Positions 36,353 through 50,249 of a stretch of DNA of 64,000 nucleotides are shown one piece after another (position 1 is the stretch's first letter; each line of letters opens with the position of its first letter). A program made the position numbers and the translations under genes. The stretch is taken from assembly GCA_036872755.1 (NCBI GenBank), contig JAVHNS010000002.1:682001-746000 (forward strand). The letters are read 5' to 3'. This DNA is from Orbilia blumenaviensis (taxonomy: Eukaryota > Ascomycota > Orbiliomycetes > Orbiliales > Orbiliaceae). The notes under the pieces are model-generated. The model was given only the letters and a program-made list of their open reading frames with translations. It had not been told where the DNA came from and made no database searches.

Positions 36353-37512
36353 ATGAGTGCAATTGCCGACAGCGAAGACCCGATCAAGGTTCTCATCACC
36401 CTCCACCCAGGGTTTGACCTTCTCGACTTCGCTGGCCCCCTCGAGGTTCTCAGCCATACCAAGCAGGACATCAATGATCCCGAGTCCAATGCTTTCGATG
36501 TCACAATCGCCAGTGTCACAGATGACTTGAAGGTGTTCAGCAACCAAGGTGCTGTCATCGAGGCCAATATCAATCGAAAGGAGGCCCTTGAAACCCTCAA
36601 TGAGTATGCATCTTCCCATCACTAGCCCTAATTAAAACATCATATTGACGCGACAAATCTGATAGCTATGAGATCTTAATCGTTCCTGGAGGCGGCACAC
36701 CCAAGGAAATCGACCTCAAGGCCATTCACCTCAACCCCCCACCACAGGTTGCTGTCATCAAGGCCTTTGCTGATCTTCAGAAAACTGAAGTCGAGCAAGC
36801 TGAAGACACAAACACTGATCTTAAACGCGAACGAACATTGATGTCCGTTTGCACTGGATCTCTCTTGTAAGTTTACAAAGTCGTTCATCTACTCCTAGCA
36901 GTTCCTATTCTAACTGTGACAATCGTAGCCTCGCACAAGCTGGCGTCCTCCAGGGACTCTATGCCACTACCCATTCCGACCATGATGTCCAATTGGAGAT
37001 GATCTGCCAGGTATGCCATCCCCCCTTGTGCTACCGTATTTTTAACAGACTGTAAACTAACTGATATACAGCATGCATCTGCCCATGATACCCAAAACCG
37101 AACCGAAGTCATCACCGGTTGTCGCTATGTCGTGAACAATGCTCGTTTCGATCTTCCAGATGAGGACGAAGAACCTGAAGCGAACCCTTTCATTCAATCG
37201 TATGATCAATTCATTCTATCGAAGAAAGAGAGGAGAAAGTCGAGTGCTCGCCGTGGGAGCGTTAGCCACAAGCTTGCTATGTTGGCTGAGAGTGTCGGTC
37301 CGAAAACCGAGAAGAGATTGGGAGGATTACGTGTCATTACTGCCGGTGGTGTTATGAGCGGCATCGATGCCGCTTTGTACGTTTCGTCTGCTTACGTCTC
37401 CGTTGAGGCTGCAGAGGAAGCTGCCAGGATCATGCACCACTCTGACTGGCAGAAGGGAGTTGTTGTCGACTCCGTTGACTTCGAGAAGGTCACCACGAGT
37501 GATATGTATTAA
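36353..37512 (+). CDS. DJ-1/ThiJ/PfpI superfamily protein
   Basis: Four exons, 36353-36603, 36666-36866, 36929-37010 and 37072-37512, give 324 residues; introns are 61-62 bp with gtatgc, gtaagt and gtatgc donors. The core is ITLHPGFDLLDFAGPLEVL (Glu31, fitting the conserved nucleophile-elbow Glu), VPGGGTPKEID, then SVCTGSLFLAQAGVLQGL with Cys146 as the expected nucleophile, followed by ATTHSDH. Later ITGCRYVVNNARFDLP, RVITAGGVMSGIDAALYV and the aromatic-rich end complete the fold. It is longer than bacterial PfpI-type members (about 230) because of an insert near residues 210-250 (DEDEEPEANPF...KKERRKSSARRGS) that is charged and possibly phosphorylated. Such proteins act as isonitrile hydratases, glyoxalases or stress proteins; the exact reaction is not clear. 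Confidence 0.9.
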
Positions 37513-38730
37513 GGTGTCGATTGCATTGCAATCTTACAATCATGACACCAAGGGTCACAAATCTTCTTTACAAACTCTTGATCGATCTTGTCTAGAATCT
37601 AGAAAATAAGGGATGATAGGAAAAGAGAACAAGAAGGGTAGATAGATTACCATGAAAGAAAGACGACCAATATCGAGACATCTCCTCTGATATATCTACA
37701 AATCACCTCTGCTTGCCTATTCATTAGAGCCGCTAAAGTGAATAAATAACTTGGGTGTGTTTGATGCATTCACGTGTCCGGTGTCCAAGACAGGTTCAGT
37801 GAGTTTGATCAGATTTCAGGCCCGCATAATTCGTTTAAAATCCAAACCAATATGCTTGAGTTGTTTGGCAGAATTTGAATAGCATCTACCAGAGTGGCCA
37901 GATCTAGATGGCCCGTGCGTTATGAGTTCCTGGCAAATACCGAGTCCTGTTCCTACGGGCTAAATTAGAGAGTCGACATCGGCGTCTGCAGAGCCTTTTA
38001 CAAAAGAAAATTACGTAAATCCAACTTTGCAAACTCCGTTCGCCACCTACTCGATCCTGAAATCTGTCGAAGAAGATTTGTTTGAAGCAAGATAAATGGA
38101 CACTTCGAATTCTAATTATACCGGTTCGCCCTGATGCCTCGATCCGGGACTCGAGATACCAACTCGACAATTGGTTTTCTAATTGTCAGCTGGGAACTGA
38201 ACTGGGGAATCCGGCTCCGGCAGGGCACCTACCACGCCAAGCGGCTGCACCAACCCCCACGGCAGATCGTAGGTGCGGGTTAGCGAGACATCGCACAACT
38301 TCACTTGCATTCCAACAATGTGACGAGCCTCGACCGAAACCGGCTTCTTGCGCATGCGGTAACCCCGCATTTTCCTAGGCATTTATTTCCCCAGAACGCC
38401 CAGTGTCAGCGCGAGTGAACCTCGTAGACTTTTCAGGCTCCTCCTGTAAATCGCAGATCAGAACTATTTAAACCTGTCTTGCATTCTCTTCATAGAGTTA
38501 GCCACGTTAGACGTCCGCATAGCTTCGAGTTTTGATGCCGTCATCGATTGTAGACTTCTGATTTTCTACCCAGCTAGACTATACCCCTTTGTGAACGGTC
38601 ATTTGAATCATTCGATTTTTCTCTTAACGATCTTATACCGTTTTCCGATACATCCGTTCTTATCATTATTCCTAGAATTCCAGATACCCTATCTTAGATT
38701 TATACAGAAAAGGAGCACTCCTCGTTCAGA
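37513..38730. other. Intergenic region
   Basis: No gene supported. Overlapping frames at 38082-38378 and 38179-38382 lie on opposite strands and look accidental. The last 100 bases lead into the dehydrogenase gene. Confidence 0.55.
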
Positions 38731-40572
38731 ATGTCGACAGTTCTCATGCCCCTTAAACCACGGGAAACACCAGACTCCAAAATGTCCACCAAAGCAAAAA
38801 TCCTTATTGCTGACCCGTTGAGTGAGTCAGGGCTCAATCCCCTCTCTGACCCAAAATTTTCCATCGATATCAAGACCGGCCTTTCGGAGGCCCAGTTGTG
38901 TGATATTATTGGCGACTACTCTGCTCTCGTTGTACGATCGGAAACCAAAGTTACAGCGAAGGTTTTAGCATGTGCCAAAAACCTCAAGATTGTCGGCAGA
39001 GCCGGCGTGGGCGTAGACAATATCGATGTCAATGCCGCGACAAAATTGGGTATCATGGTGGTGAACAGCCCGGACGGAAATGTCATTGCGGCTGCTGAGT
39101 TGACCCTTGGGCTGATTCTGGCTGCGGCGAGAAACATTGGGAGAGCATCTCATGGGATGAAAGAAAGCAAATGGGAGAGGAAACATTTGGTTGGTATCCA
39201 GGTTAAGGGCAAGGTGCTGGGTATTGTGGGATTCGGAAAAGGTATTTGAACCAACAATATCTATGAGCTGCATTTGAAAATTTGCGGCAGACTTCGAGAG
39301 CCTGATGTTAACAGAACCGTCTAGTTGGGCAACATGTTGCTAGAGGCGCGGTCGGTATGGGGATGAAAGGTACTTCCTGGCGATTCTAACTTCAAGAGGG
39401 GATAAAAACTAATGAATATGCAATTAGTCATTGCTACGGATCCGTACGCATCAGCCTCGATCGCCGCCAGTCTTTCCGTTAAACTCACTACACTCAAAGA
39501 AGTTCTGGAAACCGCAGATTTCCTTACTCTTCATACACCACTCCTCCCATCCACAAAGAACATGATCAATGCCCAGCAATTGGCCGCCATGAAACCCGGC
39601 CATAGTATCATAAACGTTGCTCGAGGTGGTTTGATCGATGAGGTTGCGCTTCTCAAATCACTTGAAGAAGGACATACTCGATCTGCTGCGTTGGATGTGT
39701 TTCCGCAAGAGCCACCATTTAAGTCTGCTTCCTCTGCTGCGCTACTATCTCACAAGAATGTGATTTCAACTCCTCATCTGGGAGCCTCAACTGCAGAAGC
39801 CCAACACGCCGTCGCAGTAGACGTAACAGAGCAAATCCGGGATGTTTTATTAAACCAATTACCCCGCTCTGCAGTAAATGCGCCTACAATCAGCACCTCG
39901 GACCTCGAAAAGATTAATCCTTATACTCAGTTGATTGAGAAGATGGGTCAATTATACACGGCTCATTTCAAACATCAGCCCCCATCTTACGAACTGATCT
40001 TCTCTGGCTCAATCGCCAGTGTTCCAACTGCGCCATTGTTCGCAGCACTTATAAACGGCTTGACAAAGTCAATTTCCGCAAGGGGGACGACTGTCAATGT
40101 CGTTAATGCTAAGCTAGTAGCTAAGGAACGTGGGATCGTAGTCCAGGAACGCAAGGTTCCCGAAGACACCACGTATAGTAGCTTGGTGACTATCAAGGGC
40201 ACAAACGGAGATATCATTCAGGGTTTCTGCAGTGAAGGCAGCGGTCCCCAGATTGTCCGAATTGGTGATTTTGAAACTAGTTTCGTACCACAAGGAACTG
40301 TGCTCATTGCTAGGAACTTCGATAGGCCAGGAATGATTGGTGTCGTTGGAAGGATTTTGGGAGGTGAAGGTTTGAATATCAACAATATGACTGTAGCAGC
40401 AAGGAAGTATGGAAATGGGGAGAAAGAAGGAGATGCGCTAATGATCTTAGGAGTAGACGGAGGAAAGGTTAGAGAGGCAGCTCTAAGGGAGATCGAATCC
40501 ACAAATGGAATGCTTAGCGCTCAGGTCGTTTCCTTCGACCCGCCAGAGGACAAGGTTTTGGCTAAGCTCTAA
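38731..40572 (+). CDS. D-3-phosphoglycerate dehydrogenase (serine biosynthesis)
   Basis: Exons 38731-39241, 39325-39369 and 39428-40572 give 566 residues. The middle exon is only 45 bases and completes the NAD-binding motif, reading GFGK-VGQHVARGAVGMGMK-VIATDP across the two introns (GxGxxG at 167-172). Further landmarks are VGRAGVGVDNIDVNAATKLG, NSPDGNVIAAAELTLG, NVARGGLIDE (catalytic Arg), LDVFPQEPP and PHLGAST (catalytic His). After the catalytic domain come the intervening domain and a C-terminal ACT domain (VLIARNFDRPGMIGVVGRIL), the usual site for serine feedback. This is the long, bacterial-SerA-like type. It oxidises 3-phosphoglycerate to 3-phosphohydroxypyruvate in the cytosol. Possible starts are M1, M6 or MSTKAKILIADPL at residue 18; the last aligns best with bacterial homologs. 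Confidence 0.93.
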
Positions 40573-40856
40573 GTGGGGCCTTGGACTACGGTACTGCGTT
40601 CTAAGTGGCATGAGTATCCCGTACGATAAAGCTAAGCAAAGAGTTGATTGAGGACTACTTTCGTTTATTTGGCCAGGGCATCAATTCATGAAATTCATAT
40701 CACAATTCGCTCTACCAGACATATCAGACGATATCGCAAAGATCGATGGTACTGCTATTATTTACAAACATTCAAGAGCGTATGTACAAGGTTTCAAAGG
40801 GACTGGGGATATGTTTTTATCGGTATCTGGGCTATGGGAATATCCAGCATGTTAAA

Positions 40857-42451
<1,595 letters not shown>

Positions 42452-42533
42452 TTTTGTTGATATTATACCGAAATATAAGCCACAGACTTGAGAAAAGCGA
42501 ATGCTACAGGGAAACTTTAGGCCTTTGGGGGAG

Positions 42534-42543
42534 ATATATATAC
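42534..42543 (-). promoter_or_regulatory. Candidate TATA box for the xylanase gene
   Basis: A TATATATA element on the minus strand lies about 85 bp upstream of the xylanase ATG, a usual place for a TATA box with a short leader. Motif and position only. Confidence 0.35.
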
Positions 42544-43158
42544 TGCCGGCGATCTGCTAATTGACACCCGCTTGAACCTTGGGGGTTTGGGAGGGATCAT
42601 GGGTCAACGTCAGCTTGGTCTTGTTAGTGAATCTACTACGGATATCGTACCTGCAGCGCGACCTAATACCCGGTAATTCACATGAGCATTTTACCAGGTA
42701 AACGGTTTTTCCGAAGTGACGCCATGTTGGACTCCCATTGTGTGGAGTCTTTCTGCATTAGACTCGGAATCAAGCTCCGTTGTTCACCTCACACACCCTG
42801 TTGTTTATAGATAGAGGTTACAGTGAAACTACTGCCCAGATACAAATTATACGCTGCCAATCTTCGAAATTACCGGGAGGCCTGGCGCCGAATAAAAGTG
42901 GGACTAAACGAGCTGTTTTCTCGCTTCGTCTAAACTTCGGATGAAGAACTTCGAACTTTGAAGCCGGATTTGTCGATAATTGTCCGGCTCCCCAAATTTA
43001 AGTGTTGCTCTGGTCCCTGTCCCAAATGCACACACAAAGTCGAATGTTGACCTGATATCGATATTTTCATGTGTCATTTGCGTTTCGAATGATCTATATT
43101 CTATATACAACTATACCCGAATGCCTTGAAGCCATCTTTGAATATGCTTGGTCAAGAC

Positions 43159-43186
43159 TTTTTATTTTATTTTATTTTATTTTTTT
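43159..43186. repeat. TTTTA microsatellite
   Basis: About four to five TTTTA units followed by a T run. It is a simple repeat in an intergenic region. Confidence 0.85.
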
Positions 43187-43696
43187 AAAAGGTCATACCT
43201 TGCGGGCTTAATGAAATACAATTTCTAGAAACCAACCGCAGACAGGCATCGTGATTGTGGATGTGTTGGTGGCTCCACAATCCCACAATCCCAGAAACAA
43301 AGATGATTTTCCCACGGGCCTATCAGCCGGAAAATCCTCGTCTGCTGTTTCAGATCAAACAACCATGCAGGAACGTGGGGACATTCCATGGTTTGCAACG
43401 TTTGGTGTGGCCGGTAGCTCAGAAAGTGCCACGAAGATTGCCTCTGAATCCGATGCCTAGAATGCACGAGAAAGATCAAAAGTACTTGTGATGGATAAGA
43501 TGAGATAGTACTAGTAATTAAATATATTAAATAGATGTGAAGAAATTACATAAGTAGGGTATAGTCCACGCCAGCATATAGAAAGTAGAACACTCCAAGT
43601 ACCAAATCCTAACCCCGAGTGCTAATATGGAAAAACTGCATTATTAAAGTATTACCCAAAAATCATTACCTGTTCCCATAACGCCAATAAACCAAA

Positions 43697-44953
43697 TTAA
43701 GCAGTAGTTATTTCCCCAGGACCAAGCGCTGGCGGTGAGTCCATTGCATCATATGCTGGTGGAGTTCCTGTTTCACAAGAAATGCCAGTAACTCGTTCAA
43801 ATACTTCTCTCCGGACCTTGTCTAGCTCTGCACGAGCAGCTGCTAACTGCGACTTGGCGTCCTCCATGTTATTCTTTGAATCAAGTGCTCTCCCCCTCTG
43901 TGCTTGGAGCTCAAGTTGGACCTTCTGGTGCAACAGCCTCATTTGGACGTAGGTCTCCTTGACCTTTTTGTGGAACTCGTAATCGGAGAACGGGTTATCG
44001 AGGAAAATATCTGCACAATGGCCACCAGCGATCTTGACGTCATCAAATGGTCCAATTGCATCCTGGAGGCCGATTGCTTGGCGAAGAAGCATCTGGGCCT
44101 GTGATAGGGTTGCCTTGGCCTTGCTGAGATTGTCTCGTTCGATCATATCGGCGACAGTGCCACCACCCCAAACATCCCAGGACGAAGCAGATAGAGCATC
44201 ATCACAGAACTTCACTGCTCTAGCGACTGTCCTTTCGGCCTTAAACATGAGCTTTTCAGCTTCATGATCAGTATTAGATCTGGATTGAGCTTCGGCGTAG
44301 AAATCCTTGGCATGCTGGACTGCGATTTCCATTTGGTCCTCCTCAGGAAACTCTGGGGTTGGCCCATCGAATACTTTCTTGTAGAGTTGCTCAGACTTTT
44401 CCTTGAGATCTGTATACTGGTTTGCTTGGATTGTGAGCTCGTTAACCCTGCTTTCGGTTTCTGCAATCGTCTCCTCTAAGTATCGTTCTTTCTCCTCGGC
44501 AGCTCGTTCGTTATGAAGAGCGTCGAGGTATTCTCTTTCTTCATGTTCGATCTTAGATATAAACTTTTCAGAGCGTCCGGTCAACTTGTGAGCGTATCGA
44601 CGAGCAAAGGAGTCTCGAAGGTCTTGGTGGTCCTTCCTTTCCTTGCTGGTGATCTTCCTGAGCTTCTCAAGCTCTGTCTTAAGATCCGAAAGTGTTTTCT
44701 TAAGGTCATTGAGATATGTGCTTTGCTGCTCAAGAGTGAAAGGTGCATGCTCCAAATCCGACAGCTGAGAAATTAGAGAAATATGGGCGTCGGCCGCCTC
44801 AAGAATTCTGGTTCTTATGTCCGCCATTGCGATTTCTGTAAATGTTAATGCGTCAATATCGATAACTGGCGCTGGCTCGGGCTCGTATGTGCATGTGTGA
44901 GGTTGAAAGTGGGGTATGAGAAGAGTCTCCGCGTATGATGGTGGGAACAACAT
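43697..44953 (-). CDS. Coiled-coil hypothetical protein, 418 residues
   Basis: A single intact frame. The first ATG (44953) adds a 42-residue Pro-rich leader; a second ATG at 44827 gives MADIRTRILEAADAHISLIS, which looks like the more natural start because helical sequence begins there and the leader is low in structure. The body is long coiled coil rich in Glu, Lys, Leu and Gln (LEKLRKITSKERKDHQDLRD, ERYLEETIAETESRVNELTI). The middle has a distinct conserved-looking stretch, SSWDVWGGGTVADMIERDNL, then GPFDDVKIAGGHCADIFLDN and NPFSDY, then a further helix and a Pro-rich end (PPAYDAMDSPPALGPGE). I recall uncharacterised fungal proteins of this general look but cannot name a family. No signal peptide or membrane helix; probably cytosolic. 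Confidence 0.75.
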   Translation of the reverse strand: MLFPPSYAETLLIPHFQPHTCTYEPEPAPVIDIDALTFTEIAMADIRTRILEAADAHISLISQLSDLEHAPFTLEQQSTYLNDLKKTLSDLKTELEKLRKITSKERKDHQDLRDSFARRYAHKLTGRSEKFISKIEHEEREYLDALHNERAAEEKERYLEETIAETESRVNELTIQANQYTDLKEKSEQLYKKVFDGPTPEFPEEDQMEIAVQHAKDFYAEAQSRSNTDHEAEKLMFKAERTVARAVKFCDDALSASSWDVWGGGTVADMIERDNLSKAKATLSQAQMLLRQAIGLQDAIGPFDDVKIAGGHCADIFLDNPFSDYEFHKKVKETYVQMRLLHQKVQLELQAQRGRALDSKNNMEDAKSQLAAARAELDKVRREVFERVTGISCETGTPPAYDAMDSPPALGPGEITTA

Positions 44954-47057
44954 AAATGTATCTGTGTCCTGTGCGCGGGAGCACCAGCTGAGTAAGTAGT
45001 TGGCTTGGTACGTTTCATCTATAATCGCGGTTGGCGATTAATCTGGAGGTTAAATTGGCGAATTGCGGTTCGAGATGCCTTGCGACAGAACTTCCAGGGA
45101 AACTCTGGGGGGATAGGAAGGTCTACTTTCTTTATATACCAATCATTCGAGCACGTTTTCACAGAACTCTCCCCCCAGACCCAGCCTGGGCCAGCCTTGT
45201 CGGCAAACTTGGTTAGGTTTCATAGACATGTCGCGTGAGCGATTTCCTGAAAAGCTTTGTCCATCCACGGACATTTGCACCTTCGCACTAAAATTTCGCC
45301 CCACTGCGCCCCTTTGTGCCTCCGAACCGCTGGAGCAGCGCTCCTCAGTGGTACAATACACAGTGTGACCTCTAACTAATCTCATGGATGAGCTAGCAAA
45401 CCAAGCCAGCGCTGGCCAGCTGCCAGCAGTGCTGCCTGATAATGACGTCTTGGCTACGAGAAGTCTGTGCGCGACGCCCAGTGATTGGGCGGATTAGGCG
45501 ACAACGCATTCGCAGTGTTGTGTTTTCGGCGACATGAAAATCAGGTTCTGACTCAGCCACGGCTGGTTTTTCTAGAATGCGGGCCGAGAAGAAAATCTCT
45601 TCCTGGATTGCAGAGCTCGAGGAATGGATAAATTGCCCCAGAGTTCTCTTCTTGCGTTATCCGGCCCTGGATTCAATTGTATATAGCTCGACAATTTTTC
45701 TTTATCAGATGACCCTGTACGGATCAGTATCACGTAATTTTAATGTAATCTCATTCAACTCACGGTGGTAGTCTGCAGTCTGCAGTCTGCAAGCTTCTCG
45801 GTTGCTTCCAGCATCCAGCACCAACACAGACAGCTAGCCTAACTGTCACCAGACTTCAATGCTATGCCATCGCATTAGGATGATTTCAACGACGGAAAGG
45901 CTCCATGGCCCTGCGTAAATTTTTGCACCGCCTTCACATTTCCTGAGATATTTAACGTCTCCACGCCCTCCAAGCTATCTTAGAACGTTTACCTTCTAGG
46001 TTGAATGACTGAATTCCAGCAGCCTTCAACCTGCATTACCTTTTCGACAAGGTAGCCCATCATGTCCCCAGTTGGTTTACCGACAATTATCGATTAAGCT
46101 TTTTCCATGTGGCACTGGCAATGTATGCTCAATACGGCTAGCGATCACACGACACTTTGAAAAGTGAGGTTTTTTCCAGCTCTTTTCTTCGCCTGCTTCG
46201 AAAATTTTATGCCTAGCTGTTATGCAGGCCCTGCCGTTTGCTCAGGCAGCTGGTCAACTGAAAGTGGATCCATTGGAAGCTACCCTGGTCGTTTGCCTCG
46301 ACATTAAACCCGTTTTTGTTTTCTTTTCCCTTCATTTCCATCTTTTAAAACTTCTCGGGTTCCACCGACAGTGCAGTTTCGATAGCTCGATAGAAGTGAT
46401 ACGGATATGGATAAAGCGAGACCAGGTAAAGGCCAGAACGACACTCTCCCTTGTCAATATGCATCGATGGGTTAATGGTTGGAATAATGCGCATCGTCGC
46501 GCTACTTCCGCGGGGAAGTGGACTATCACAAATTTTCCCTGGCGCCACCAGCAGTTTTTCCGCGCAAGACTCCCAGCTTTGTCACCCCATAGCTAAGATC
46601 TGCTCGTATTAATTAAGACGTTCGTTCAGCCCGTCAAAGTCAAAAATGCATGCCCAGAAAACCCAACACAGCTGGCCTGCATGGCTATAACTAGTCTCAA
46701 ATCGATACCGAATCGGGTCGAGACAATGTCACCGTTTGCGCATCAAACTGAACTGAAGATGGGCTGGCCCAGAATTGTGTTGGCTTGTGGTTAATTCTGT
46801 CTGAGACACCGCCCTGCTCTTGAGTTGCTATCGACGTAGACCACAGCGCACAGACGGGAAAGAGCAGCTGACGCCAATTAAGTAGTTCAGAACTCATCGA
46901 TTGGATTGCTGAAATCTGAAGAGCTCATGAGCGAATTTAACAACCAACCAATATCACCGAATTCGGACGTCCCTCGGTCGCACCAAGCTAGACTCGCCTA
47001 AAGCTTCTAGTCCAAAGCTCTCTAGATCTATACATTACGTCGCAACGTCAGGAACCC
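44954..47057. other. Gene-poor stretch (2.1 kb)
   Basis: No supported gene on either strand; frames such as 46222-46596 lack motifs. A short direct repeat of gtctgcagtctgcagtctgcaagc lies near 45771-45793. The right end leads into the glycine-repeat protein gene. Confidence 0.5.
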
Positions 47058-48045
47058 ATGTCCACGATATCTACAATGTCATCTCTCGACACCTCCAGCT
47101 CTCTCCGTACAAAGATTGGAAAGCTTGATTCCAAAATCCCGTCCAAGTTAGATCGGGACTCATCCCAGGATTACAAGCTTCACTGTGTTCCAAAGTCTTC
47201 CAAGAAGCACAACCAGGTTGGCCGGCAAGCTCTTTAGCTCTCCCAGACGCCTCCAATTACCTCGTCTCCAATAGTTCAAGGATCGGACTAATAAAACATA
47301 CAGCCAAAACCTCTTCCAAAACCTGTTTCAGATGATCACAAGAGTATCTCGTCGTCTTCCCAACCCTTGTCTCCACCAACTCCGCGGAAGAATGCAGATA
47401 GGAAATTTAAACAGACTCTGGAAGAGTTTGAAAAGCAACTAAAAATCCGAGAGGCAACAATTACCGGATCACTCGAAAAGAAGCCTTCCGCTCCTGGTAT
47501 CGCAGTCAAAGAAATGGAGTCAGAATGTACCTATCCGAAGGTACCCCTTGAAGAACCGGATAGCCTTCTCGCCCTCTACGAAGAGGCACCTAGGACAGCG
47601 AACCAGCTTGGAGATTTGAATTTTGACCAGTATGACAATAACCGTGCTAATTTGGTTCGATTGTGCAAAGTCGCCTATGAAAAAGGGAGAAAGGATGGAA
47701 TGGCAGAAGACCGTAAGAAAGTGAAGGAAGAAGCATATTGCCGTGGCCTCAAGGAAGGCAACAAGGCGGGCCACGAAGAAGGGTGGAATGAAGGCTATCG
47801 CGAAGGCTACGACAAAGGGTATATGAAAGGACGAGAATATGGAGACAAAAAGATTGAAAAGGAGATTAACGAAACGATTGTTGAACTTACCAAGAATCCA
47901 AGCGCTTTCCTAATGAGCAGTGAGTATCCGTCCATAGGCAAAATGGCAAAGAATGTGATATCTTAACCCCTCTCCCGGATATCTAGTTCCAAAATCGTCA
48001 CCACATCAGGAGCCCCCTGGAAAACCTGTCCTCAATATGATATGA
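47058..48045 (+). CDS. Hypothetical protein with a nine-step Gly-x3 repeat helix
   Basis: Exons 47058-47216, 47304-47919 and 47987-48045 give 277 residues. Exon 1 (MSTISTMSSLDTSSSLRTKI) joins in phase 0 through a gttggc donor (weak) and a catacag acceptor. The second intron is strong (gtgagt donor, cttaac branch, C/T run, atctag acceptor) and replaces an otherwise longer C-terminus. Residues 201-233 have glycine at every fourth position nine times (RGLKEGNKAGHEEGWNEGYR and onward to REYG), with Glu, Lys and Tyr between. Regular G-x3-G helices of this kind are known in FliH/YscL-type proteins, where they drive tight helix dimers. The N-terminal half is Ser/Lys/Pro-rich and probably disordered. 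No signal peptide. Family not recognised. Confidence 0.72.
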
Positions 48046-49678
48046 GCATTCCTTCAACAGAAGCTCTGCCAATGCATATACGCCTGTATCTTCAACCCTG
48101 TTGATTTATCGCAGCCCCCCTCAACACCTCTATGGAAGCTGCTTTACGGAACCAGCGCTTTTACATTTCTCTTTCCCTTCCGCCGTATATTGGGGCGTAA
48201 TCTTCCCCGTTCTGAATTGTAGTATAAAAGGTTTGATATTGCCAAGGTGGGGGGTACCAGAAATTTCCAGGTCTCCATCTGCTTAAGGTATTCTATAAGG
48301 TTGGCTCTCAACAGCCACGCACTATGAATACCAATCACATCCCCTCTTCGATATTCCCAGAAGGACCTACCTGCTCTCTGGATCTCTAGACTAGAACCCT
48401 TTATTCACACAAGATAAATTCAAGGCTACTTTCACATATATAGCACTGAGCGATGCAACTATCAAAGCTAATCCTGACTTTAGCCGGCGCAGCTTGGACA
48501 ATTGAATACTCACAAAAGTATCACCGTGAAATAGTCTAGGTTCTGAGGACTCTATTTCTATACTTATGCTCAAGCACAAGTAGACCTTCACTAGTTAGAA
48601 TATACTAGGTACAGCTTGTATTGTATACTAGAACCTGCAAAATTACCGAATATTTCATTATCGATTAGTAATTCTCCGTATGCATCTGGTTTCAAGTGTG
48701 AACGTCCCCTAGGCCTTTCGGCCTTCAGTTTATCTCAACTGTCGGATCAGCGTAATCACGACCTTAGCTGCCTACTGCAATACATTCGCATAAGCAATGC
48801 ATATGCAAGTTTAAAGCCCCTCCCACGATAGACAAGGCCTCAAGTACTTCAACTGACCATCCTTTCGGATATATATTACCCAGCCAAGGACATGTAAAAT
48901 ACTACCTAAATCTAACACACTACAACACAACATTCTGAGTTTTGGGAACTCGTAATTTCTGGGACTGGGATGTGTTCCGTTTGAATCCATGACATGAATA
49001 GAATAGAAAGGAAAGGGAAAGGATAAATAAAACCAAAGTAGTATTTGAGTCTTATATAGCCGCTGGACGAAGCTCAAACTTAATGATCGATCGGAAAGCA
49101 CACCTAGCCACGGAACGGCCGCTATATACATTTATGCACATGCATGTGAGTATACTTAAGTGCTAGGCTGAAAGCCGGATTAGATTTAAAGGCTAGGGGC
49201 TGGCTAGATATAGGTATTAACCCGAAAGGATCAAGCCGAGGATAGCTAGCCGGCTACTGGTTCCCAGGCTGTGGGGTTAAGCTAGGGGTAGATCCCTCCC
49301 TGCTGCTGTATGCGTCCTGATGACGGCGAAGCTGGTCAAAAAGGCTAAAATCACATCCTGCGTAATTAAAATGGGAAAAACACGTTTATCGATTGCTCGA
49401 AATGGAGTTGTTACGGAGTATCTGGTGAGCATAGCTTATAGCTATACCACACGTCATGTCGTATTAGTTAACTTCGTCAACAAGATAACAGTAAGCTTAC
49501 CTGCTCCATTACTTTCGGATCCCAGCGCAACCCATGACCCCGCCCTAACAATCTTCGAGGGGCAATGGTTGCAGTTTGTATTTTTCTTCTTCTTCTTTTT
49601 TACATTTAAGCGGAAGGCCTCGGGGCATGGATCTTCGTTCTATCGCCAGAGTTATTTAATTTGCTAAAGTGCATATAC

Positions 49679-50249
49679 TCTAGAGGAGGAAGGTGCCAAA
49701 ACCGCAATATGGGCACAAAAGAGAGAGTACCTACATATACAGGCATCATTTGTCGACCTCTGCATAAAGACCCAGGAAAGAAGCGTCGGACTCGGGTCAA
49801 AGATGACCCACAACGGCAAATATTACTTTGTAGCACCACAACACCAATGTTAATGTAGTAGGGATTGCTGAGGCTTGTAATCCGAATTGCAAGCCTCTTA
49901 CTAATCAAAGTGATATTGATTGGGCCATGCATGGCCGCAGATTAAATATGCCTATCACAGTTCCCGGTACTGGTCCCTAAGAGCGTTCGTCCCCGGTGGC
50001 CCTAAGGGCTATTCCTCCGTGACCCTCTTCAAGGATTTTCACTACCCAAGTGGGGAATATAATCCCTCATGCACTTACCCCACAAGGAAGGATTCCAAAT
50101 ACATTCCTGTTGTTATAAAACGTGATAGGTTGTCGTACGAACTGGAAATGTTGATATCGCAACCTAATCGGCGGCTTGATTACCAGACGCGGCCCAGATG
50201 CAAGCTGCGCATATACACATGCCAGGGGCCATACTCGCACAAGTACTAG
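49679..50249 (+). pseudogene. Broken coding-like region, possible secreted Cys-containing protein relic
   Basis: Three open stretches in different frames follow each other on the plus strand. The first starts after a ctctag acceptor at 49679 and reads EEEGAKTAIWAQKREYLHIQ, then later MTHNGKYYFVAPQHQC before a stop. The second, from about 49834, includes VVGIAEACNPNCKPLTNQSD. The third runs from about 49942 (IKYAYHSSRYWSLRAFVPGG) to a stop after RIYTCQGPYSHKY. Third-base use and amino-acid mix are protein-like in all three. A ttactaatca branch-like site lies between them, so unseen introns are possible, but the most obvious joins do not keep frame. I read it as a decayed or mis-seen gene with paired cysteines; no family is recognised. 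Confidence 0.35.

Larger units (their letters stand above)
42452..43696. other. Intergenic region
   Basis: This is the 5' region of the xylanase gene and the 3' flank of the coiled-coil gene. The ORFs are small and in opposing frames. A TTTTA microsatellite is annotated separately. No other gene seen. Confidence 0.55.

Noticed and set aside
49320..49667. 115-residue frame as a gene
   Set aside because: Ends in a T-run-coded Phe stretch and has no motif or splice context.
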